This document shows positions 1-8,691 of a DNA stretch of 64,000 nucleotides, one piece after another. This DNA comes from Megasphaera paucivorans. Lineage in GTDB: Bacteria; Bacillota; Negativicutes; Veillonellales; Megasphaeraceae. The stretch lies in contig NZ_FNHQ01000014.1 of the NCBI RefSeq assembly GCF_900103535.1, positions 1 to 64,000 of the forward strand, given 5' to 3'. The notes beneath the pieces are model-generated. The model worked only from the letters and a program-made list of their open reading frames with translations, was not told the DNA's origin and did no database searches. Position 1 is the stretch's first letter. Every line of letters starts with the position of its first letter. Made by a program: the position numbers and the translations under genes.

Positions 1-248
1 TTCCGTATGCGACGGCGCTGATAGGTAACGGTGCCGAATAGTCCTTGTATCGTACGGCGATCCCGTCGTTCAATCTGATACCCTTGGTGCTTGTACTGTT
101 CCACCAATTCTGTATCCATCGTTTCTAACGCACACACCAGTGCCTCTGTGAAAACCCGCATAAACAGCTGCAATAATTTTGTTTCGCGTATGATCGCGGT
201 ATCGGATTCCTTTATTGTTTTGATAATTTCTGCTATAATATATTCCAT
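1..248 (-). mobile_element. ISLre2-family (UPF0236) transposase, N-terminal part, cut by window edge
   Basis: Reading the minus strand from the ATG at 248 gives an uninterrupted frame of about 82 residues up to the window edge. It begins MEYIIAEIIKTIKES and reaches ERRDRRTIQGLFGTVTYQRR, the typical start of UPF0236/ISLre2 transposases (an acidic helical start followed by the 'R-TI-TLFG-VT-RRR' segment). The rest of the gene lies outside the window. The start codon is preceded by a GAAGG ribosome site at about 255-260. Family assignment is from remembered sequence pattern; the element's terminal repeats cannot be located with certainty. Confidence 0.8.
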
Positions 249-251
249 GAG

Positions 252-312
252 AAGACCTTCGGTTGTGATATATTTTGCTGGCTAGGCAATATATCTATTA
301 TCTAGGTCTTTT
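252..312 (-). repeat. Inverted repeat over the transposase ribosome binding site
   Basis: AAGACCT at 252-258 and AGGTCTTTT at 304-312 are complementary, and between them ATATATT/AATATAT segments can also pair. In the transposase mRNA this would fold the GAAGG ribosome site into a stem. It could protect against translation from transcripts entering from outside the element, as described for several insertion sequences. The folding is seen by eye; the role is inferred. Confidence 0.45.
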
Positions 313-414
313 CTTTTTTTTGCAATATCTTACCGAGAACTATTTTACACTAAGCCGCGATATATGTTGTAGGGATACTCTTGTGCACGTAAAAATTTAT
401 ACAAGCGGTATTAC

Positions 415-443
415 TTGCAGAACCTATATCTTTGCTGTAATAT
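415..443 (+). promoter_or_regulatory. Possible sigma-A promoter for mscS
   Basis: TTGCAG at 415-420 and TAATAT at 438-443 are separated by 17 bases, upstream of the AAGGAGC ribosome site at about 502-508. The match to consensus is moderate. Confidence 0.4.
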
Positions 444-514
444 GAACATAGATAGTAAGAAATAGAGAAAATTACTAAAATTTTAATACATATTATACTA
501 TAAAGGAGCTTTTT

Positions 515-1399
515 ATGGACAGTCTTTTCACAGATTCCTTAACAAGAGATATTGCGCTTACCCTTTTGGAAAAGGGCGTACGTATTATATTACTGCTTGT
601 GGTATCCTATATTGCATATATTATTATTCAACGTCTTATTGAACGATTATTTGATATACGGTTTGTTAAATTATCTAAAGAACAGGAAAGAAGATCAACG
701 ACGCTTCATTCTTTGGTACACAGCGTTATTTTTGTCATTTTTTGTTTCTTGGTCGTTATTATGATTTTGAATGAGCTCCGTGTCGATACAACCTCTCTGT
801 TGGCTGGTGCCAGCATTATCGGTCTGGCTATAGGCGTTGGGGCACAAAGCTTGGTTAAGGATTTTGTTGCTGGTTTTTTTATTATATTGGAAGGTCAATA
901 TTCCATTGGAGATTTTGTTACGGTAAAAGGATATAGCGGTACGGTTATCGATGTGAATCTGCGGACGACTAAGATTTGTTCTCCCGACAAAGTTATTCAT
1001 ACGATTCCCAATGGATTGATTGACATTGTCAGTAACTATACTAAAGGAATGTACGTCGCAACCATTCGTATCGGAGTTAGCCAAAGTGCAGATCCCGATG
1101 TTGTCTTGTCTGTGCTGCAGGAAGCGCTGGGCGTTGTTTCGCAGCGGTCGGATGTACATGAAGAAGGTGCAAGTGTTGGCGGATTGGTCCAAATGGAGGG
1201 AAATTCGTTTATCTATGAAGTCAGTATACCGGCCCGCCGCAGTGATGCATATGGTGTATGTACGGCATATCGGTATGAGGCGGCAAAACGCCTTGCGGCA
1301 GCGCATATCGCTATGGCCCGTTTTGTTATTGAAACGCAGATGACAAAGACGATAGAAGAAGAGAATTCCCTAAGTAAAGAGAAAAAAGAGGAGGCATAA
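515..1399 (+). CDS. MscS-family mechanosensitive channel
   Basis: This 294-residue protein matches the small-conductance mechanosensitive channel family, which releases solutes when membrane tension rises after osmotic downshock. Two N-terminal hydrophobic helices (about 20-45 and 65-90) are followed by the pore helix with its Gly/Ala pattern (GLAIGVGAQSLVKDF, about 105-120). The beta domain follows (GQYSIGDFVTVKGYSGTV), including the family's 'TT.I..PD....IPNG' segment. The length is normal for MscS. The start ATG is 6 bases after AAGGAGC. The C-terminal tail is short and charged (EEENSLSKEKKEEA). The next gene starts 2 bases later, so the two are probably co-transcribed. Confidence 0.93.
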   Translation: MDSLFTDSLTRDIALTLLEKGVRIILLLVVSYIAYIIIQRLIERLFDIRFVKLSKEQERRSTTLHSLVHSVIFVIFCFLVVIMILNELRVDTTSLLAGASIIGLAIGVGAQSLVKDFVAGFFIILEGQYSIGDFVTVKGYSGTVIDVNLRTTKICSPDKVIHTIPNGLIDIVSNYTKGMYVATIRIGVSQSADPDVVLSVLQEALGVVSQRSDVHEEGASVGGLVQMEGNSFIYEVSIPARRSDAYGVCTAYRYEAAKRLAAAHIAMARFVIETQMTKTIEEENSLSKEKKEEA

Positions 1400-1401
1400 T
1401 A

Positions 1402-1617
1402 ATGATAGGTTTTGTTCGTTATCATGTAGGAGATATTGTACAAATGAAAAAAACGCATCCCTGTGGTTCTAATGAATGGGAAGTCATGCGTGTAGGAGTG
1501 GATTTTGTCATTCGGTGCCGCGGTTGCGGACATCGAGTAATGCTTCCGCGTCCTAAATTTGAAAAAGCGGTGAAAAAAATTATTTTTACCGCCGATGCAG
1601 ATACAAAAAATATATAA
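1402..1617 (+). CDS. DUF951 family protein
   Basis: This 71-residue protein matches the DUF951 (YyzM-like) family. It has a 'VGDIVQMKKTHPCGSNEWEV.R.G.D...RC.GC.H.V..PR..FEK' pattern in which a Cys in HPCG and a CRGCGH pair could bind a metal. The function is unknown. In Bacillota the gene is commonly found next to an mscS gene, as here (2-base gap, GAGGAGGC ribosome site inside the end of mscS). The last residues (DADTKNI) are poorly conserved. Recognition rests on the sequence pattern and on the neighbour. Confidence 0.85.
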   Translation: MIGFVRYHVGDIVQMKKTHPCGSNEWEVMRVGVDFVIRCRGCGHRVMLPRPKFEKAVKKIIFTADADTKNI

Positions 1618-1634
1618 AAAAAGTAATAAAGGTA

Positions 1635-1663
1635 TTTTCAAGTGGATAACTTTATGGTACAAT
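1635..1663 (+). promoter_or_regulatory. Possible promoter of the histidine operon
   Basis: TTTTCA (1635-1640), a 17-base spacer and TACAAT (1658-1663) lie about 80 bases before hisZ. The leader is too short for a His T-box and I see no histidine-rich leader peptide, so operon control is not evident from this sequence. Confidence 0.45.
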
Positions 1664-1742
1664 TCATATCAACATTACTTTTATGCTTTAGCAAGGTGAT
1701 GAGATAATACGATAAAGAAAAGGATGAAGGAGGTGCATGCAA

Positions 1743-2957
1743 GTGAATAATACTTTAGACGGAGTCAAGATGCTGCATCATGATGAAATGCGCAATTATG
1801 ATCGCATCCAAAGCAAATTAACTTCGGTTATTATGAATCATGGATGCAAAATTATTGAGACTCCAAGCTTTGAAGATTATGATGTATATCGCCATTTTTT
1901 TCCGCAGCTGCGGCAGGAAATGGTAAAAACGATAGATACGGATGGCCGGGTACTAGTCCTTCGTCCCGATGTGACCTTACCTCTTGTTGAGACTGCGGCA
2001 CGTGAATTTCCGCGGGCAGACCAGCTGCTTAAATTTGGGTATGTGAGTACCGTTTTTCGTGAATATTACGGTCGCAGCACTTACGGAAAAGATTTTTTAC
2101 AAGGCGGTATTGAAATACTGGGAGATGCAAGTCCGGAGTGTGATGGCGAAGTTATTGTCATGGCGGCAGAAATACTGGATGCCTTATCTGTTAAGCATAT
2201 ACGTATTGATATAGGAACCGTTGCCTATACAGATGCTCTTTTTGCCGGACTATCGCTGGCTGAGGAACAAAAAAAACACCTGCGTAAATACATGGCGGAA
2301 CGAAATTTGGTAGCGTATACTAAATATCTTGATTCTTTATCGCTGGAAGGAGTAGCATATCAGGCACTCAAAGCCATTCCCATGCTTTTCGGATCGTATG
2401 CAGTTACGTTAAGTAAGGCATATGAATATTGTATTAATAAAGAAATGCAACAGGCATTGAAGCGACTGGAAAAGACCTACGATTACATTTTATATGCCGG
2501 ATATGCGGATAAAGTGCAGCTCGATTTTGGTTTTGCCAGTCAGTTGGGTTACTATACTGATATGGTATTTAAAGTATATGTAGATGGCGCGTTATATGAT
2601 GTCATTGACGGCGGACGTTATGATACATTATCCGCACAATTTGGCGTTGATCGGCCAGCCTGCGGTTTTGGAATGAATATCAATTTGTTATATGAATTTA
2701 TGAGTGATGCCGGCTTATTAGAAGGTACGGAACCGTCTTTTCAATTGGCCATTTCTTATTCTGAGAGCGATCAATCACTGATTCGTGATTTGATGATTTG
2801 GCGGCGGCACGGTTTTCGTGTGGCAGCGTATCCTTGTTCTACTTTTATTGATAGTCGGGATTACAGCATTCATGCCGTATATGAAAACGGGATATATTAC
2901 CAGGAGACAAAGCAATTAACTGCTCAGGAATTAGAAGAACAAATGAGGAGGCTTTAA
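1743..2957 (+). CDS. hisZ: ATP phosphoribosyltransferase regulatory subunit HisZ
   Basis: HisZ is a catalytically inactive histidyl-tRNA-synthetase paralogue. It pairs with short HisG to form the hetero-octameric first enzyme of histidine synthesis and carries the histidine feedback site. The protein (404 residues from this start) shows the class II synthetase core: 'IETPSFEDYD', 'LRPDVTLPLVE' (motif 2 region), 'FREYYGRSTYGKDFLQGGIEILG', and the 'VIDGGRYDTLSAQFG..RPACGFGMNI' motif 3 region. I place the start at the GTG at 1743, because AAGGAGG at 1727-1733 is only 3 bases from the upstream ATG at 1737 but 9 bases from this GTG. First gene of the his operon; hisG follows after 1 base. Confidence 0.95.
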   Translation: MNNTLDGVKMLHHDEMRNYDRIQSKLTSVIMNHGCKIIETPSFEDYDVYRHFFPQLRQEMVKTIDTDGRVLVLRPDVTLPLVETAAREFPRADQLLKFGYVSTVFREYYGRSTYGKDFLQGGIEILGDASPECDGEVIVMAAEILDALSVKHIRIDIGTVAYTDALFAGLSLAEEQKKHLRKYMAERNLVAYTKYLDSLSLEGVAYQALKAIPMLFGSYAVTLSKAYEYCINKEMQQALKRLEKTYDYILYAGYADKVQLDFGFASQLGYYTDMVFKVYVDGALYDVIDGGRYDTLSAQFGVDRPACGFGMNINLLYEFMSDAGLLEGTEPSFQLAISYSESDQSLIRDLMIWRRHGFRVAAYPCSTFIDSRDYSIHAVYENGIYYQETKQLTAQELEEQMRRL

Positions 2958-2958
2958 T

Positions 2959-3594
2959 ATGTCTATCCATATGGCGCTTGCCAAGGGGCGCATTGCTAAG
3001 ACAGTCATGACCTATCTCCAAAAAAGCGGTTATGAATTTCCAACGTATTCGGAAGATAGCCGAAAGCTTATCTTCGAAGATGTAGGGCTAACGATAAAAG
3101 TAACGTTGGTAAAATCCCCGGATGTTGCTGTATATGTGGAACGGGGGGCGGCAGATATTGGCGTTGTCGGTGAAGATGTTCTTATTGAAGAATGTTCGGG
3201 TGCCGATGTATACGAAATATTGGATTTGGGAATTGGCTGCTGTCGTATGGCTGTGGCCGGCATTGCCGGAAAAAAGGTAGATATGACGAAACGAATTACG
3301 GTGGGTACAAAATATCCCCGCATAGCCCGGCAATATTTTGAAAATAATCACCATAGTGTGGATATTATTAAACTGAACGGGTCGGTGGAACTGGCTCCGA
3401 TCGTGGGATTATCGGATGTAATCGTAGATATTGTAGAAACAGGCAATACGTTACGTGCTAACGGATTGGACGTATTGCAGTATTTTATGGATTTCAGTGC
3501 TCGGATGATTTGCAATACGGTGTCTTTTAAACTGAAAATAGATGAAATACAGCAACTTATTCATGTCATCAAACGTAATAATGCAGAAGCATAG
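2959..3594 (+). CDS. hisG: ATP phosphoribosyltransferase, short form HisG
   Basis: Catalyses ATP + PRPP to phosphoribosyl-ATP, the committed step of histidine synthesis. At 211 residues it is the short form that lacks the C-terminal regulatory domain and therefore needs HisZ, which is the gene just upstream. The N-terminal 'MALAKGRI' strand, 'GVVGEDVL' and the PRPP-binding loop 'DIVETGNTLRANGL' (about residues 155-170) are present. The start codon is one base after the hisZ stop, with GAGGAGG at the end of hisZ as ribosome site, so translation is probably coupled. Confidence 0.96.
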   Translation: MSIHMALAKGRIAKTVMTYLQKSGYEFPTYSEDSRKLIFEDVGLTIKVTLVKSPDVAVYVERGAADIGVVGEDVLIEECSGADVYEILDLGIGCCRMAVAGIAGKKVDMTKRITVGTKYPRIARQYFENNHHSVDIIKLNGSVELAPIVGLSDVIVDIVETGNTLRANGLDVLQYFMDFSARMICNTVSFKLKIDEIQQLIHVIKRNNAEA

Positions 3595-3606
3595 GGGGAA
3601 TATAGT

Positions 3607-4893
3607 GTGGAATGGATTGAAGTGCCCGATGAAGGATTGAAGCTGCGTGATATCCGCCGGATTACCAAAAGAGATCAAGCGGAAACCGCAGGGATTCGTG
3701 AACAAGTAGAAAATATTATTGCCGCGGTTCAAGAGCAGGGGGACGCAGCAGTTAGAGAAATGACCCAAAAATTTGATGGGATATGGGTAGAAAATTTTTT
3801 GGTTAGTGCAGATGAAATAGATGAAGCAGTTACCTATGTAGGGGAAAATTTTATAAAAATTCTTGAAGAAGCGCGTGACAATATCCAGCAATATCATGAA
3901 CGGCAAAAACAAGAAACGTGGATAGATACCTTTCGGGACGGCGTTCGTCTTGGTGCGAAATACACCCCTATTCAACGTGTTGGTGTGTATGTGCCGGGAG
4001 GAACAGCGGCGTATCCTTCTACCGTATTGATGGATACGATTCCGGCACATGTAGCAGGCGTACCTTCTATTGCGGTATTTACTCCCCCGGGAAAAGATGG
4101 CAAGGTTAATCCGTATATTCTGGCGGCAGCACGTATTGCCGGAGCGACGGAAATATATAAAATAGGCGGTGCACAAGGAATTGCCGCGGCTGCTTATGGG
4201 ACAGAAACTGTTTCTCCTGTATTTAAAATAGTAGGACCCGGTAACGCTTACGTAGCCATGGCGAAACAACTTGTTTTCGGCACGGTAGGGATTGATATGA
4301 TTGCAGGCCCCAGTGAAGTAGGGATTTTGGCCGATGAAACATCGAATCCTGCTTGGATTGCCGCTGATTTGCTGGCTCAAGCAGAACATGACCGCCGGGC
4401 AGCCGTATTTTTAGTAACGCCAAATGCAGCGTTGGCCGGGGCTGTAGAAGCAGAGATAGAAAGACAAATGGAAGAACTTCCCAGAAAAGATATTATTGCT
4501 GATTCTATTAAAAATTATGGCAAAATTTTTATTACTAAAGATCGGAAACAGGCGATTGACATAATGAATCTTATTGCACCGGAACATTTGGAAATTGATT
4601 TTGCCGAACCGGAATCTTATGTGGAGCATATTATTAACGCCGGCGCTATTTTTATCGGAGCGTATACGCCCGAACCTGTCGGTGATTATTTTGCAGGTCC
4701 CAATCATACACTTCCGACTATGGGAACGGCAGCATTTTCTTCACCGCTGGGAGTGTATGATTTTGTCAAACGCAGCAGTGTGTTGGAATATAATCAGCAG
4801 GCTTTTGTACAGATCGCAGATAAAGTTGCTCAATTTGCTGATGTTGAAGGCCTGCAGGCCCATGGAATGGCCGTTAGGAGGAGAATGAAATGA
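3607..4893 (+). CDS. hisD: Histidinol dehydrogenase
   Basis: A zinc- and NAD-dependent enzyme that oxidises L-histidinol in two steps to L-histidine. The 428-residue length is standard. Visible family blocks are 'PGGTAAYPSTVLM', 'GGAQGIAAAAYGTETV', 'GPGNAYVAMAKQLVFG', 'AGPSEVGILADETSNPAWIAADLLAQAEHD' (shown here in pieces of the signature, with the catalytic His), and the C-terminal 'AGPNHTLPTMGTA' His. A GTG start at 3607 is used, with AGGGGG at about 3593-3598 overlapping the hisG stop. The 3' end overlaps hisC by 4 bases. Confidence 0.97.
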   Translation: MEWIEVPDEGLKLRDIRRITKRDQAETAGIREQVENIIAAVQEQGDAAVREMTQKFDGIWVENFLVSADEIDEAVTYVGENFIKILEEARDNIQQYHERQKQETWIDTFRDGVRLGAKYTPIQRVGVYVPGGTAAYPSTVLMDTIPAHVAGVPSIAVFTPPGKDGKVNPYILAAARIAGATEIYKIGGAQGIAAAAYGTETVSPVFKIVGPGNAYVAMAKQLVFGTVGIDMIAGPSEVGILADETSNPAWIAADLLAQAEHDRRAAVFLVTPNAALAGAVEAEIERQMEELPRKDIIADSIKNYGKIFITKDRKQAIDIMNLIAPEHLEIDFAEPESYVEHIINAGAIFIGAYTPEPVGDYFAGPNHTLPTMGTAAFSSPLGVYDFVKRSSVLEYNQQAFVQIADKVAQFADVEGLQAHGMAVRRRMK

Positions 4894-5972
4894 AACAGGA
4901 ATGGCTCCGCAAGACAATTCGCAGTTTTACTCCGTATAAAGTTCCGGAAATCAAGGAACATATAGTGATTAATGCAAACGAAAGCCCCTATGACATTTTT
5001 AATTTTCCTGATGTAAAAAAAGATTTTTTAACTCGTTTGGCCAAACTTCCTTCGTATCATTATCCGGATCCGTTTGCAAACACTCTCCGCAAGGCGTTAG
5101 GCCGATATGTTTCTGCTGAATATAATGAAATATTGGCAGGTAACGGCGGGGATGAAATGATTCAGCTGATTCTTAATACGTTTATTGATGAGGGAGATAC
5201 GATACTGGTACATGTACCCACCTTTGATGTATATGAAATTGACGGACAAGTGTTGGGAGCCCGGATTGTTAAAGTACCTGATTCCGAAGATTTTAAACGT
5301 GAGGGAGAAACCTTTCTGGAGGCTATCCGCAAATGGCAGCCTAAGGTTACTTTTATTTGTAATCCGAATAATCCGACAGGGGATATATGGCCGGTTTCCT
5401 TGATAGAAAAAATGATCCAAGCATCACCCGGCATTGTAGTCGTAGATGAAGCATACATGGAATTTTCTGGACAGGAAAGCATGATATCCCGTCTCCATTC
5501 TCATGATAATCTTATTGTTATTCGTACGTTATCTAAGGCTTTTGGTCTTGCCGGTTTTCGTTTGGGCTATTGTGTGGCTAATGCCGATATTATCAATGCC
5601 GTATCCCTTACAAAACCATCGTACAATCTAAATAGTTTTACACAACTTATGGGAGTAGTGGCCTTGGAACATAGTGAAGAAATTTTAAAACACAATGTTC
5701 CGCCAACTATTGCGGTGAGAGACTATTTGATAGAGCGGTTGAGAACAATAAAGGGAGTAGAAGTTTTTCCTAGTGCGGCCAATTTTATTTTAGTACGGAC
5801 TTATGATGGACCTCGGTATGTGAAAACGCTTAGCGAAGCCGATATTTGCGTTCGTTCTTATGGAAATCGTGCGGATTTGGCGAATTGTCTGCGTATTACA
5901 GCAACAACAGAGTATGTAGCAAATAAAATTCTGAAAGTATTTCAAAAGGAGGCCAGCCATGAGGACTGCTGA
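4890..5972 (+). CDS. hisC: Histidinol-phosphate aminotransferase
   Basis: A PLP-dependent fold-type I aminotransferase that converts imidazole-acetol phosphate plus glutamate to histidinol phosphate. Of its 360 residues the clear marks are 'ANESPYD' near the start, 'NPNNPTGD' (about 155), 'VVDEAYMEF' (about 185), the PLP-binding lysine in 'TLSKAFGLAGFRLGY' (about 215-230) and the C-terminal arginine in 'NCLRIT'. The ATGA overlap with hisD implies translational coupling. A GGAGG ribosome site lies inside the hisD end. Confidence 0.96.
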   Translation: MKQEWLRKTIRSFTPYKVPEIKEHIVINANESPYDIFNFPDVKKDFLTRLAKLPSYHYPDPFANTLRKALGRYVSAEYNEILAGNGGDEMIQLILNTFIDEGDTILVHVPTFDVYEIDGQVLGARIVKVPDSEDFKREGETFLEAIRKWQPKVTFICNPNNPTGDIWPVSLIEKMIQASPGIVVVDEAYMEFSGQESMISRLHSHDNLIVIRTLSKAFGLAGFRLGYCVANADIINAVSLTKPSYNLNSFTQLMGVVALEHSEEILKHNVPPTIAVRDYLIERLRTIKGVEVFPSAANFILVRTYDGPRYVKTLSEADICVRSYGNRADLANCLRITATTEYVANKILKVFQKEASHEDC

Positions 5973-6543
5973 AATCGAACGGAATACAGCGGAAACGCAA
6001 ATTGCCATGTCGATAGAATTAGATGGAATTGGATCTTTTGCAGGTTCTACGGGCATTGGGTTCTTTGATCATATGCTTGATTTATTAGCTTGTCACAGCG
6101 GGATGGATATTTCTATCCATGTTCATGGCGATTTGGAAGTCGATACACATCATACGATCGAAGACCTGGGCATTGTTTTGGGGCAAGCCCTGTACAAGGC
6201 ACTGGGCGATAAGGCGGGAATTACCCGGTACGGTATGTTTTACTGCCCGATGGATGAAGCATTGACTCGTTGTGTCATTGATCTGAGCGGCCGTCCTTAT
6301 TTAGTATATGATGTAGCAATACCGGCAGAACGTATCGGGACATTTGAAACAGAAATGCTGCGGGAGTTTTTATATGCTGTGGCTGTTCACGGACGCATGA
6401 ATCTTCATGTAACAACTCTTTATGGAACCAATGCACATCATATCGTGGAATCCGTATTTAAAGCATTGGGGCATGCGCTTAAACGAGCTGTCTATATCGA
6501 AGGGGAGGACAGCAATATTCTTTCGACAAAAGGGGTGCTGTAA
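5959..6543 (+). CDS. hisB: Imidazoleglycerol-phosphate dehydratase (monofunctional HisB)
   Basis: Dehydrates imidazole-glycerol phosphate to imidazole-acetol phosphate with Mn2+. It is a 194-residue single-domain form, with no N-terminal HAD phosphatase as in the enterobacterial bifunctional HisB. The two metal-binding repeats are clear: 'FFDHMLDLLACHSG' and 'DTHHTIEDLGI' in the first half, and 'NLHVTTLYGTNAHHIVESVFKALGHAL' blocks in the second. It overlaps hisC by 14 bases. Because it lacks the phosphatase, histidinol-phosphate hydrolysis must come from another gene. Confidence 0.97.
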   Translation: MRTAEIERNTAETQIAMSIELDGIGSFAGSTGIGFFDHMLDLLACHSGMDISIHVHGDLEVDTHHTIEDLGIVLGQALYKALGDKAGITRYGMFYCPMDEALTRCVIDLSGRPYLVYDVAIPAERIGTFETEMLREFLYAVAVHGRMNLHVTTLYGTNAHHIVESVFKALGHALKRAVYIEGEDSNILSTKGVL

Positions 6544-6546
6544 ATT

Positions 6547-7161
6547 ATGAGAATTGCTGTTATTGATTATGAAGTGGGTAACTTGGCCAATGTATATCAT
6601 GCGTGGCGAAGACTGGGGGAGGATCCGAAAATCACCCGCGATCCGGAGGTTATCCGCAATGCCGAATTAATCGAACTTCCCGGTGTCGGTGCGATCCGCG
6701 ATGCGATGGGAAATTTGGAGAAATTTGATCTCATTCCGCTATTGGAAGAACAGGTAAAGGCGGGAAAGTTTTTTTTAGGTGTTTGTTTGGGTATGCAGGC
6801 TTTATTTGAAACAGATTATGAAGGCGGTGTGTATAAAGGACTTGGTTTTTTGCCAGGTGAAATAGTTCCTTTTCATACACAGCTTAAAGTTCCCCATATG
6901 GGGTGGAATGAGTTGGAATTTTGTCAATCTCATTGGCTGCAGGAAGGATTAGCAGCACATCCCTATGCTTATTTTGTTCATTCGTATTATAAATCTCCCG
7001 TGGATTCATTGGATGTTATTGCAACGGCTTGTTATGGACAGGCAGTTCCGGCAATTTGCGGTAAGGATAATGTTTTGGGAATGCAGTTTCATCCAGAGAA
7101 AAGCGGCGCTGTTGGGGCACAGCTTTTAAAAAATATTTTGAAGCACCTCAAGAAAGGATAA
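6547..7161 (+). CDS. hisH: Imidazole glycerol phosphate synthase, glutaminase subunit
   Basis: A class I glutamine amidotransferase that feeds ammonia to HisF. Over 204 residues it shows 'IDYEVGNLANV' at the N terminus, the nucleophile in 'GVCLGMQ' (Cys about 79), and the His/Glu pair in 'GMQFHPEKSG' (about 178-187). The gene lies 3 bases after hisB and 3 before hisA. Normal length, no irregularities. Confidence 0.97.
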   Translation: MRIAVIDYEVGNLANVYHAWRRLGEDPKITRDPEVIRNAELIELPGVGAIRDAMGNLEKFDLIPLLEEQVKAGKFFLGVCLGMQALFETDYEGGVYKGLGFLPGEIVPFHTQLKVPHMGWNELEFCQSHWLQEGLAAHPYAYFVHSYYKSPVDSLDVIATACYGQAVPAICGKDNVLGMQFHPEKSGAVGAQLLKNILKHLKKG

Positions 7162-7164
7162 TAT

Positions 7165-7884
7165 ATGATTGTATTACCAGCAATTGACATACAAAACGGA
7201 CATGCTGTACGACTCCGGCAGGGCATTAAAGAAGACAGTACGACGTACTTTAAGGATCCCGTAGAAGCAGCTAAAAAATGGGCAGGTGAGGGCGCTGAAT
7301 ATCTTCATATCGTTGACTTGGATGGTGCATTTTCCGGCAGTCTCAGCAATGTTGATAGTATTGGACGCATTTGCCGGGCAGTTCCTATTCCCGTTGAAGT
7401 AGGAGGGGGAATACGAAGTGAAAAAGCAATAAAAACGTATCTTGAAAATGGGGTCAGCCGGGTCATCATTGGGTCAAAAGCGGTGGAGGATGCTGTATTT
7501 ATTACAGAAATGGCTGGCTTATACGGACATAGATTAGCGGTATCTGTTGATGCTAAGGGCGATGTAGTAGCAACGCGCGGCTGGGTGGACAACAGCGATA
7601 AAGCCGTTGTCCCGTTTGTAAAATTCCTATTATCTATTGGCATTCGTACAATTGTTTATACCGATATCAGCCGGGACGGAATGCTCTCCGGACCGAATAT
7701 GGAAATGATGGAAAAACTGCAGTCATTACCTGATATCCGGCTGATAGCATCAGGCGGTGTAAGCGGTATATCGGATTTAAAAGCATTGCAGAAATTGAAC
7801 GTATATGGAGCGATTACGGGGAAAGCCTTATATGAAGGGAAAGTTACGATGGAAGAAATACGGAAACTGTCGCAGGAAGATTAA
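7165..7884 (+). CDS. hisA: Phosphoribosylformimino-5-aminoimidazole carboxamide ribotide isomerase
   Basis: A TIM-barrel Amadori isomerase that opens the ribose of ProFAR to PRFAR. It has 239 residues. The general acid/base aspartates sit in 'PAIDIQNGHAVRL' (Asp8) and 'VSVDAKGDV' (about 130). Phosphate-binding glycines are in 'EVGGGIRS' and 'IASGGVSG'. 'YTDISRDGMLSGPN' is the conserved strand-6 block. The gene sits between hisH and hisF as in most Bacillota. Confidence 0.97.
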   Translation: MIVLPAIDIQNGHAVRLRQGIKEDSTTYFKDPVEAAKKWAGEGAEYLHIVDLDGAFSGSLSNVDSIGRICRAVPIPVEVGGGIRSEKAIKTYLENGVSRVIIGSKAVEDAVFITEMAGLYGHRLAVSVDAKGDVVATRGWVDNSDKAVVPFVKFLLSIGIRTIVYTDISRDGMLSGPNMEMMEKLQSLPDIRLIASGGVSGISDLKALQKLNVYGAITGKALYEGKVTMEEIRKLSQED

Positions 7885-7926
7885 AAACAGAATCCTAACA
7901 ATATAAATTTATAAGGGGGATGCATT

Positions 7927-8691
7927 ATGTTAGCAAAGCGAATCGTTCCTTGTCTGGATGTATGCAACGGCCGGGTAGTGAAAGGCAAACAATTCAAACA
8001 CATACAAGATGTAGATGATCCGGTTAAATTAGGGAAATTTTATTCGGATCAAATGGCGGATGAATTGGTGTTTTATGATATTACAGCAACCCACGAACAA
8101 CGAGGTATTTTTATTGATGTTGTAAAAGCGGTTGCCGAAGAAATAAATATTCCTTTTACTATAGGAGGCGGGATCCGTACCATAGAAGATTTTCGGCAGG
8201 TATTGCTGGCAGGTGCGGATAAAGTATCCGTTAATTCCGCGGCAGTCCTCCGGCCGGAACTTATTCGGGAAGCAGCAGCTCGGTTTGGCAATCAATGTGT
8301 CGTTTTATCTATTGATGCAAAACGTAATAATCGGGGCAGTTGGGATGTCTATGTTGAAGGCGGCCGCAAAAATACCGAGATTGATGCGATTGCTTGGGCT
8401 AAACAGGGAGTTGCCTTGGGAGCTGGAGAAATCTGTATCAATTCTATTGATGCAGACGGAGAAAAAAAGGGGTTTGACTTAGAATTAAACCGGCGTCTGG
8501 CGATAGAACTTCCGGTACCGATTATTGCATCGGGCGGAGCCGGAACCATGAAAGATTTTAAAGATGTATTTGATGTAGGCGTTGATGCGGCACTGGCGGC
8601 ATCAGTATTTCATTTTGGACAAATCGACATTCCTGATTTAAAAATGTACCTGCAGGAAAAAGGAATCCCCATGAGAGAGGTGGAGGCATGA
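7927..8691 (+). CDS. hisF: Imidazole glycerol phosphate synthase, cyclase subunit
   Basis: A TIM-barrel partner of HisH that makes imidazole-glycerol phosphate and AICAR from PRFAR and ammonia. It has 254 residues. Catalytic aspartates are in '[13 protein letters not shown]' (Asp11) and 'LSIDAKRNN' (about 130). The glycine loops 'TIGGGIRT' and 'IASGGAGTM' bind the phosphates. The 42-base gap after hisA is the largest in the operon and contains an AAGGGGG ribosome site. It overlaps hisIE by 4 bases (ATGA). Confidence 0.97.
   Translation: MLAKRIVPCLDVCNGRVVKGKQFKHIQDVDDPVKLGKFYSDQMADELVFYDITATHEQRGIFIDVVKAVAEEINIPFTIGGGIRTIEDFRQVLLAGADKVSVNSAAVLRPELIREAAARFGNQCVVLSIDAKRNNRGSWDVYVEGGRKNTEIDAIAWAKQGVALGAGEICINSIDADGEKKGFDLELNRRLAIELPVPIIASGGAGTMKDFKDVFDVGVDAALAASVFHFGQIDIPDLKMYLQEKGIPMREVEA

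Noticed and set aside
91-285. Plus-strand frame of 64 residues at the left end
   Set aside because: It is the antisense of the ISLre2 transposase start, which has the recognisable family sequence on the minus strand.
1618-1742. T-box or His leader peptide before the his operon
   Set aside because: The gap is only about 120 bases; no histidine-rich small frame, no T-box sequence and no terminator hairpin is visible.
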